From positions 1-64,000 of the forward strand of contig CAZPHB010000016.1 in the NCBI GenBank assembly GCA_964586595.1: a stretch of DNA of 64,000 nt. The letters are read 5' to 3'. Below the pieces are notes generated by a model, which was not told the DNA's origin, did no database searches, and saw only the letters and a list, made by a program, of their open reading frames with translations. Made by a program: the position numbers and the translations under genes. Source of the stretch: REEB481 sp964586595 (GTDB lineage: Bacteria; Bacteroidota; Bacteroidia; NS11-12g; UBA955). How positions within the stretch are numbered: position 1 is the stretch's first letter; each line of letters begins with the position of its first letter. Shown here piece by piece: positions 35,433 through 42,092 of the stretch.

Positions 35433-35479
35433 ATAAAGGTCAAAAATGCGTCACGGATGATACATGACTCAGGTGGGGC

Positions 35480-36505
35480 TTACCACTTCAGGGCCTTGAG
35501 TTTCTCAGGGAACAACAGTTTGATGTGCGAACCACTGATTTCCAGGATCCCATCGGCTTTAAAGCCGCTGAGCACCCTGATGGCAGACTCTGTGCTCGTA
35601 CCGGCCATACTTGCAAGCAGTTCCCGGGAAACAGCCACGCCGTAGCGGCTGTCGCTGTCGCTGACTGTTTCAAACAACTTCACCAAAGCTTCGGCAACCC
35701 GTTTGCGCACGGTATCATAAGCGAGCTTGAGCAGTTCCTTTTCCTTGGAGGCGATGTTGTTGCTGAGCAGTTTCACGAAATAAACCATGGTAGCGGTATC
35801 GCCGGTGATGTAGCGGAGGAAGTCATCGGACTGATACAGTTCAATCTCACAATCTTCCAAAGCTTCAGCACTTTCTTCACGCGGGTTTCCACCCATGCTG
35901 CTTACATATCCAAAGAATCCGCCGGAGCCAACAAGGTCGGTGGTATATTCTTTTCCATCCTGATTGTAGCAATACAGGCGCACCGTTCCTTTCAGCAGTT
36001 TGTACACATAAATGCTTGGATCGCCTTCGTGGTACACGGTGTCTTTGCGGGAATAATGGCGTTGATGTGTTTGGATTTCGCGGTTTGCAGCGGCCTGAAC
36101 ATTTGCCTGGCCCAACAAACGCTCTTTCAGGGCATCAGATTTTTTCAGGCGATTTTCGAGGGTGCGCAGCAAATCCGTTTCTTCAAATGGCTTGGTGATG
36201 TAATCATCAGCGCCTAAACTCATTCCGAAGCGCACATCCGTTTTTTCTGTTTTGGCCGTAAGAAACACAAATGGAATGCCTGCAGTTTCCGGCCTTTGGC
36301 TCAGGATGTGCAGCACACCGTAGCCGTCGAGGCCGGGCATCATGATGTCGCAGATGATCAGATCCGGGCGTTCGTTCAAACTCAGATCCACACCTTTCCT
36401 GCCATCTTCAGCCACCACCACCTCATAACCTGCCAGTTCAAGGATTTCAGCGGTGTTCTCTCGAACATCCACGTTGTCTTCAATGACCAGAATTTTCTTC
36501 TTCAT
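35480..36505 (-). CDS. response regulator fused to a CRP/FNR-type transcription factor
   Basis: A 341-residue fusion. The receiver domain (1-120) has the acid pair E9/D10, phospho-acceptor D53 (ICDIMMPG), T83 and K105. A cyclic-nucleotide-binding-type beta barrel (about 145-260, VYHEGDPSIYVYKLLKGTVR) follows, then a Crp-type helix-turn-helix (about 265-335, VSRELLASMAGTSTESAIRV). It contains no FNR-like cysteine cluster, so oxygen sensing must come from its partner. The upstream histidine kinase gene overlaps it by 26 bp, making them a two-component pair. The fusion would let phosphorylation gate a CRP-type activator, in effect FixJ and FixK in one chain. Confidence 0.92.
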   Translation of the reverse strand: MKKKILVIEDNVDVRENTAEILELAGYEVVVAEDGRKGVDLSLNERPDLIICDIMMPGLDGYGVLHILSQRPETAGIPFVFLTAKTEKTDVRFGMSLGADDYITKPFEETDLLRTLENRLKKSDALKERLLGQANVQAAANREIQTHQRHYSRKDTVYHEGDPSIYVYKLLKGTVRLYCYNQDGKEYTTDLVGSGGFFGYVSSMGGNPREESAEALEDCEIELYQSDDFLRYITGDTATMVYFVKLLSNNIASKEKELLKLAYDTVRKRVAEALVKLFETVSDSDSRYGVAVSRELLASMAGTSTESAIRVLSGFKADGILEISGSHIKLLFPEKLKALKW

Positions 36506-38132
36506 CCGCGCTCAAAGGTATAAAAACTTCGAATGTTGTTCCGGTTTCGGGACTGCTGTTGCAGCTGATCTGGCCACCCATCAGTTCCAGGTACTGTTTT
36601 ACGATGTGCAGTCCCAGGCCGGTTCCATCAATATTGGTCACATTCCGGGCCCTGAAAAACCGGGAAAAAAGGTTCTTCCGATCCTCCTCCGGAATGCCCA
36701 TACCATTGTCGCGAACCCGCACCCTGAGCACGTTTTCTTCATGAACGGCCTCCAAAATCACCACCCCTTTCCCGGCTTCTGAATATTTAATGCCGTTGCT
36801 CAATAAGTTCAACAATACATTCCGGAATAAATCCGGATCAAGCGTCAGGGTCAACGCTTCCGGATACTGTTTCAGCAATTGTTGTCCGGGCTTCAGGTTG
36901 AGTTCCGCATCTTCACACATTTCATCGAGCAGGGCAGACACATTGGAAGGAACCGGCTTGTTCCGGATCAGTCCTTCTTCCAGCTTGCCCAATGACAGAA
37001 AATCGTTGAGCAATTGGTTCAGGTGTGTGATGTTCTTGCGAATTTTATGCACGTGGTCCAGCACTTTTCCTGTATTGCCTTGTTCGTTGTATCGGCGGAT
37101 GAGGTCGGCTGAACTGTTGATGGTGCTCAGGGGTGTTCTGAATTCATGTGAGGCCATGCTCACAAAACGTGTTTTCAATTCACCCAGTTCCTTCTCTTTG
37201 TGCAGCGCTTTGAGCATGTCCTGCTCCGCTTGCTTGAGGTGTGTAATATTGGTTTCGATCATCAGGATGCTTTGCACCAGGTTGCGTTCCTTAATGGGCA
37301 CGGCATCAATCAGAAAACAATGATCGGAGAATTCAATTTCAAAGGAACGAGGGTCGCCCTGCAGCACCTTGTTGAGGTGTTTTTCTGCCAGCTCGCGCAA
37401 TTCCGGACGAAGGCGTTTCAGGTAGTTGGTACCAATGAGGAACCTCGGATCAATTCCTAAATCACTCAGGCCCTTTCCCTCTACAAAGACATAATTAAAA
37501 TCGGCATCCAGGATGGTAATGGTTCCATTGGGATAATTGCGCGCAATGGTGGTGTACACCTTCTGGCTTTGCAGCAGTTGTTCTTCCGCCTTCCGGCGCA
37601 ATTCCAAAGTACTTTTCAATTCTTCGGTGCGCGTTTCTACTTCTTCGTGCAAACGTATATGGTAATGCTCTTTCAGCTCGCGCGACTGCACTTCTTCGGT
37701 CAGGTCATGAATGATGCCCACATAAAAATGCTGTCCGTGTTCTACAAAGTGGCTCACCGCCAGGCGCAGCGGGAACAGGCTGCCATCCTTGCGTTTTCCT
37801 ACCACTTCCCTGCCAACACCTATAATCTTTCGCTCACCGGTTTCTTCGTAATTCCTGATGTACTGATTGTGCCTGGAATGATCCGGTTCAGGCATCAGAA
37901 CATGAACATTCATTCCATGTAAGGCACCGCTTTCGTAACCAAACATGTTCAGTGTTGCCTGGTTGCATTCTACAATCAAGCCTCTGGAATTGATCACGAT
38001 GATGGCGTCAACGAGGGTGTGAAAAATCGCATTTAAACTGAGTTCCGCCGAGGGAACCGAACTGTGCGGAGTCTCTGCTTGCATCTCCTCTTCCTTCCTC
38101 CTTTTGGTCAACGAAGATACTTGTTTCAGCAC
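36480..38132 (-). CDS. PAS-containing histidine kinase, FixL-like, probable oxygen sensor
   Basis: A 550-residue soluble kinase with no membrane span. The first PAS domain (~30-145) aligns with the FixL haem domain: after MPEP, H88 falls at the proximal haem-ligand position (SRHNQYIRNYEETGE) and R108 (IIGVGR) at the O2-signalling Arg. A coiled coil, a second PAS-like domain (~190-300) and the kinase core follow: H329 in MASHEFRTPLS, N box LLSNGIKYS, DNGMGIP and GTGLGLHIVK. It overlaps the REC-CRP gene by 26 bp and lies in the cbb3 oxidase block. Haem binding is inferred from alignment by eye. MQAETPHSS at residue 17 is an alternative start. Confidence 0.88.
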   Translation of the reverse strand: MLKQVSSLTKRRKEEEMQAETPHSSVPSAELSLNAIFHTLVDAIIVINSRGLIVECNQATLNMFGYESGALHGMNVHVLMPEPDHSRHNQYIRNYEETGERKIIGVGREVVGKRKDGSLFPLRLAVSHFVEHGQHFYVGIIHDLTEEVQSRELKEHYHIRLHEEVETRTEELKSTLELRRKAEEQLLQSQKVYTTIARNYPNGTITILDADFNYVFVEGKGLSDLGIDPRFLIGTNYLKRLRPELRELAEKHLNKVLQGDPRSFEIEFSDHCFLIDAVPIKERNLVQSILMIETNITHLKQAEQDMLKALHKEKELGELKTRFVSMASHEFRTPLSTINSSADLIRRYNEQGNTGKVLDHVHKIRKNITHLNQLLNDFLSLGKLEEGLIRNKPVPSNVSALLDEMCEDAELNLKPGQQLLKQYPEALTLTLDPDLFRNVLLNLLSNGIKYSEAGKGVVILEAVHEENVLRVRVRDNGMGIPEEDRKNLFSRFFRARNVTNIDGTGLGLHIVKQYLELMGGQISCNSSPETGTTFEVFIPLSADEEENSGH

Positions 38133-38228
38133 AAAAACTGATATTCGTCATATTGCCCGGTTGTTCCTGACGTTTTTCTGACAGGAATAAAAACGGATCA
38201 GGAAGGCGTTATTTGCAGCCTCATAGAA
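38133..38228. other. divergent promoter region of the kinase and GH3 genes
   Basis: About 95 bp between two opposite starts. GTTATTTGC, a partial match to the -7 box, lies 17 bp before the GH3 start. No other signal was seen. Confidence 0.35.
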
Positions 38229-41123
38229 ATGCGCCGAATTGGGTTCTTGTTGTTGCTGCTCGGGCTGCTTCCAAAGAAGGTGGAGGCCCAGCATTTACGT
38301 ACCCATCATGAATATTGGGCAGATTCGGTATTGCGCACACTTTCGCTTCGCGAGATGGCTGCGCAGATGATGATGGTGGCCGCCTGGAGCAATAAAGACG
38401 AAGCGCATACGGCACAAATTGAAGAATTGATTCACCGCGAGCGCATTGGAGGACTGATTTTTTTCCAGGGCACTGCCGAAAAACAAGTTTGGCTTACCAA
38501 CTATTACCAGCAAATCAGCAAAACGCCCATGCTCATCGGCATTGACGGGGAATGGGGTCTGGCCATGCGGCTCAAGGATTTAGAACGCTATCCATATGCC
38601 ATGACCCTTGGTGCGGCAGGCAGTGAAGGGCTTGCATTCCGCACCGGCGCAGCCATGGGGCGCGAATGCCGGCGTATTGGCGTGCATATCAACTTCGCGC
38701 CGGTGGTAGATGTCAATACCAACCCTTCGAATCCCATCATTGGATTTCGGAGTTTTGGCGAACGCGCCACAGAGGTGCAAAGGCTGGCCAATGCATTCAT
38801 ACGCGGCATGCAAAGCGAGGGCGTGATGGCCTGCGCCAAACACTTCCCCGGACACGGTGATACCGAAACGGATTCACACCAGGACCTGCCTTTTCTGGGG
38901 TTCGACAGAAAGCGACTGGACAGCCTGGAACTGGCGCCTTTCCGCGCCGCCATAGCGCAGGATGTGGCTTCCATCATGGTTGGTCATCTGGAAGTACCTG
39001 CGCTGGACAGCACGCCGAACCTCCCTGCCAGCCTTTCATCCAAAGTAGTCCGGGAACTGCTGCGCGGGGAGCTTGGATTTGAAGGACTGATCATCACCGA
39101 CGCCCTGAACATGAAAGGGGTTAAACGCTTTTTCCCTCCGGGATATGCCGAATATGAAGCCTTTATGGCGGGAAACGACATCCTGCTGTTTCCGGAAAAT
39201 GTTCCCTTGGCATTGGATCTGATCACAGCGGCTGTGGACAGCGGTTTGGTGGACAGCTCCGAGGTGGCAGCCCGCGCCTTTCGCATCCTGTGTGCAAAAA
39301 GCAGGCAAGGCCTGAATGATTACAAGCCGGCAATCACCAGCCATCTGGACCTTTCCTTCTCCTTCAACAACAAAGGACAGTTTCTGGAGGAAGCCGCCAA
39401 TAAAGGCATCACGCTGGTTTCTGACTATGACAAGCTGATTCCCCTGAATGCCAACCATCCGTTCCGCATGGCGAGCCTTGCCGTGGGCAAATCAGATTAT
39501 TACCGCTTTCAGGATGAGCTGAACCGCTACCACAAAACCGACCGTTTTCTGGCAGACCGCAATGATGGTTACGGCAGTTTCAAAGCGCTGGAAGACACCT
39601 TGGCCTCCTACGACCTGGTGGTGCTTTCACTACATGACGCCGGTTTATGGGGGAAAAAGGCTGTTCAGGTGCCGCAGGCCCTGCTGCAAACCATCCATAA
39701 CCTGAATGAGCGCACACGTTTGATGGTGGTGAACTTCGGCAACCTGTATCAGCTGGGGCAAATGCCCAACATCAACAACGCCATTTCCGCTTTTGAAGAC
39801 CATCCGGCCTTTCATGTACATACTGCTGCTGCGCTGTTTGGGATAGAACCTTTCGCAGGCAGGCTTCCGGCTGGCGTAAGTGCAGCCTGGCATGCCGGCA
39901 CGGGTATTTCAACCGCCAAAATGCTGCATCCAAAAATCCCGGCCGCCGGCCCCATGGACTGCAAACCCGACAGCCTCATTCTGCGCAAAATTGATGCGAT
40001 GTTGCAGCGCATCACCAGCTCAGGAGCGGCTCCGGGCGGACAGCTGCTGGTGGTACAAAAAGGCCGAAAAGTGCTGGAACGCAACTTCGGCAGTTTTGAT
40101 TATTCAGGACAACGCCCGGTGAGTGCCGATGACCTGTACGATGTTGCGTCCATCACCAAAACAGCTGCGACAACCCTGGCGTTCATGAAGCTGTACGAAG
40201 CAGGGAAACTACATCTGAGCGACCGCCTCGAACAATTCCTTCCGGAGTTTGACAGCAGCAACAAAAGCGGCATCACCATGGAACAGCTGTTGCTGCATGA
40301 AGCCGGACTTCAGGCGTGGATTCCTTTTTATCAGGATTTGTTGGCGCATCCTGAATACTTGCTTGACCGCAGCCATGCAGGTTGTGGCTGTTTGCAGGTT
40401 GCAGAAGGCGTGCACATGGACTCTACGTACCTGCGGTTCATCCACAAACGCATATTGGAATCGCCGGTGCAGGAACGCGGTCGATACGTGTACAGCGATT
40501 TGGGCATGATGCTGTTGCAGCGCGTCATCGAAAGCGTCAGCGGGGAACGGCTGAATGAGTATGTTCACCGACACTTCTATGCACCGATGGGACTGCAGCG
40601 CATCAGCTTTCTTCCGCTGGAGAAATACGACCGAAACATGATTGCGCCAAGCACCGACGACCAAACCTTCAGAAAGCAGGTGTTGCGTGGATTTGTGCAC
40701 GACCCTGCTGCAGCCATGCTGGGCGGCGTGAGCGGGCATGCAGGGTTGTTTTCCAATGCCTCCGACCTTGCGGCGGTTTATGTGATGCTGCTGAATGGAG
40801 GCTATTACAATGGAATCCGTTTCCTCAAACCGGAAACCATTGCACGCTTCACCAAAAAACAGCACAACACATCACGCCGCGGACTGGGCTTCGACAAACC
40901 GGAAACGAATCCGCGACTGGCCAGCCCCGCCAGCAGTTATTGTGCTCCGGAAACCTTTGGACATACGGGTTTTACCGGAACTGCTGTTTGGGCCGACCCA
41001 AAAGAACAATTGATTTTTGTGTTCCTGAGCAACCGTGTGTACCCGGATGAAGGCAACAACAGCCTGGCCAAGAACAACTTCCGCACGGAGCTGCAGCGTT
41101 TGGTGTACGAAGCGTTGAATTAA
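38229..41123 (+). CDS. NagZ-like GH3 glycosidase fused to a beta-lactamase-family serine hydrolase
   Basis: A 964-residue exported protein (signal MRRIGFLLLLLGLLPKKVEA). The GH3 domain (~25-365) carries the NagZ signature KHFPGHGDTETDSH (204-217), with its Asp-His acid/base pair, and nucleophile D291 (GLIITDALNMKG). A GH3 C-terminal-like region (~390-580) follows. The last ~370 residues are a class C beta-lactamase/PBP4-like fold with the S641-x-x-K644 motif (SITK) and YSDLG. GH3 NagZ removes GlcNAc from muropeptides, and the second domain may hydrolyse peptide or ester bonds, so it probably acts on cell-wall fragments in the periplasm. The fusion is known in Bacteroidota. Confidence 0.92.
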   Translation: MRRIGFLLLLLGLLPKKVEAQHLRTHHEYWADSVLRTLSLREMAAQMMMVAAWSNKDEAHTAQIEELIHRERIGGLIFFQGTAEKQVWLTNYYQQISKTPMLIGIDGEWGLAMRLKDLERYPYAMTLGAAGSEGLAFRTGAAMGRECRRIGVHINFAPVVDVNTNPSNPIIGFRSFGERATEVQRLANAFIRGMQSEGVMACAKHFPGHGDTETDSHQDLPFLGFDRKRLDSLELAPFRAAIAQDVASIMVGHLEVPALDSTPNLPASLSSKVVRELLRGELGFEGLIITDALNMKGVKRFFPPGYAEYEAFMAGNDILLFPENVPLALDLITAAVDSGLVDSSEVAARAFRILCAKSRQGLNDYKPAITSHLDLSFSFNNKGQFLEEAANKGITLVSDYDKLIPLNANHPFRMASLAVGKSDYYRFQDELNRYHKTDRFLADRNDGYGSFKALEDTLASYDLVVLSLHDAGLWGKKAVQVPQALLQTIHNLNERTRLMVVNFGNLYQLGQMPNINNAISAFEDHPAFHVHTAAALFGIEPFAGRLPAGVSAAWHAGTGISTAKMLHPKIPAAGPMDCKPDSLILRKIDAMLQRITSSGAAPGGQLLVVQKGRKVLERNFGSFDYSGQRPVSADDLYDVASITKTAATTLAFMKLYEAGKLHLSDRLEQFLPEFDSSNKSGITMEQLLLHEAGLQAWIPFYQDLLAHPEYLLDRSHAGCGCLQVAEGVHMDSTYLRFIHKRILESPVQERGRYVYSDLGMMLLQRVIESVSGERLNEYVHRHFYAPMGLQRISFLPLEKYDRNMIAPSTDDQTFRKQVLRGFVHDPAAAMLGGVSGHAGLFSNASDLAAVYVMLLNGGYYNGIRFLKPETIARFTKKQHNTSRRGLGFDKPETNPRLASPASSYCAPETFGHTGFTGTAVWADPKEQLIFVFLSNRVYPDEGNNSLAKNNFRTELQRLVYEALN

Positions 41124-41144
41124 CGTGTACTGCCCGGGGCTGCC

Positions 41145-41152
41145 TATTTTTG
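41145..41152 (+). promoter_or_regulatory. candidate -7 box of the flavin reductase gene
   Basis: TATTTTTG fits TAnnTTTG and ends only 4 bp before the ATG, so a transcript started from it would be nearly leaderless. Confidence 0.4.
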
Positions 41153-41156
41153 CCGC

Positions 41157-42005
41157 ATGAAAGTTGAAGCGGCATCCTTGTCTGTTCAAAAGTTGCACCA
41201 GCTGTTGCTGGGCGCCATTGGTCCACGACCTATTTGTTTTGCCAGCACCGTAGATGCCGAAGGCCGGCGCAACCTGGCTCCCTTCAGCTTCTTCAATGTA
41301 TTCAGTGCCAATCCGCCCATCGTGGTGTTCAGTCCTGCCCGCAGCGGACGCGACGGCAGCAACAAGCATACTTACGAGAATGTGCTTGAAGTTCCCGAGG
41401 TGGTCATCAACGTAGTGAACTATGCCATGGTGCATCAAACCAGCCTGGCCAGTTCACCCTTTGCCAAGGGCGTTGATGAATTCGAAAAAACAGGCTTCAC
41501 ACCTTTGGCCTCCGAACAGGTAAGGCCCTGGAGGGTTGCAGAAAGTCCGGTGCAGATGGAATGCGATGTACTGGAAGTACGACCTTTAGGCGATGGCGGA
41601 GGCAGCGGGAATCTGGTGATTTGCCAGGTGAAACTGATCCACGTGAACGACGAAATTCTGGATGCCGATGGCCGCATCGACCAGACCAAAATCGATTTGG
41701 TGGCACGTATGGGCGGCGACTGGTACTGCCGCGCACATGGCGATGCGCTGTTCAGCATTGCAAAACCACTCACAACGGTAGGGCTGGGTGTTGATGCGCT
41801 GCCGGAGCACATCCGCTTAAGCCACAGACTTACGGGCAACCACCTGGGCATGTTGGGCAATCAGGAAACCTGGCCGGGCGAAGAAGAGATACAGGCAGCG
41901 CTCAGCACGTTTGGAGCGCATCCAAGCGCTGAAGATGTGGCCATGCGCCTGCTCGACCAGGGCGAAGCCCGCGCAGCACTATGCGTGTTGCTGGGAAGTG
42001 TTTGA
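41157..42005 (+). CDS. flavin reductase-like FMN-binding protein
   Basis: A 282-residue protein of the flavin reductase/FMN-binding split-barrel family. The N-terminal core reads GAIGPRPICFASTVDAEGRR followed by APFSFFNVFSANPPIVVFSP, the typical flavin site. The C-terminal ~90 residues are an added helical region common in Bacteroidota members. It probably reduces flavin with NAD(P)H, possibly for a monooxygenase partner that is not visible nearby. It converges with the PKD-containing surface protein gene. Confidence 0.88.
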   Translation: MKVEAASLSVQKLHQLLLGAIGPRPICFASTVDAEGRRNLAPFSFFNVFSANPPIVVFSPARSGRDGSNKHTYENVLEVPEVVINVVNYAMVHQTSLASSPFAKGVDEFEKTGFTPLASEQVRPWRVAESPVQMECDVLEVRPLGDGGGSGNLVICQVKLIHVNDEILDADGRIDQTKIDLVARMGGDWYCRAHGDALFSIAKPLTTVGLGVDALPEHIRLSHRLTGNHLGMLGNQETWPGEEEIQAALSTFGAHPSAEDVAMRLLDQGEARAALCVLLGSV

Positions 42006-42092
42006 TTCGGGCTGGAATTCCGTGCGGTTGGTACAAGCTGTGCAAATCTGACCCCGCAGGAACAATGGCTATACGGCATGTGCTTGTTCCGT

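Noticed and set aside
34134..35479. classical FNR box (TTGAT-N4-ATCAA) upstream of ccoI or hsp20
   Set aside because: Searched by eye and not found; only other dyads are present, listed as low-confidence operators.
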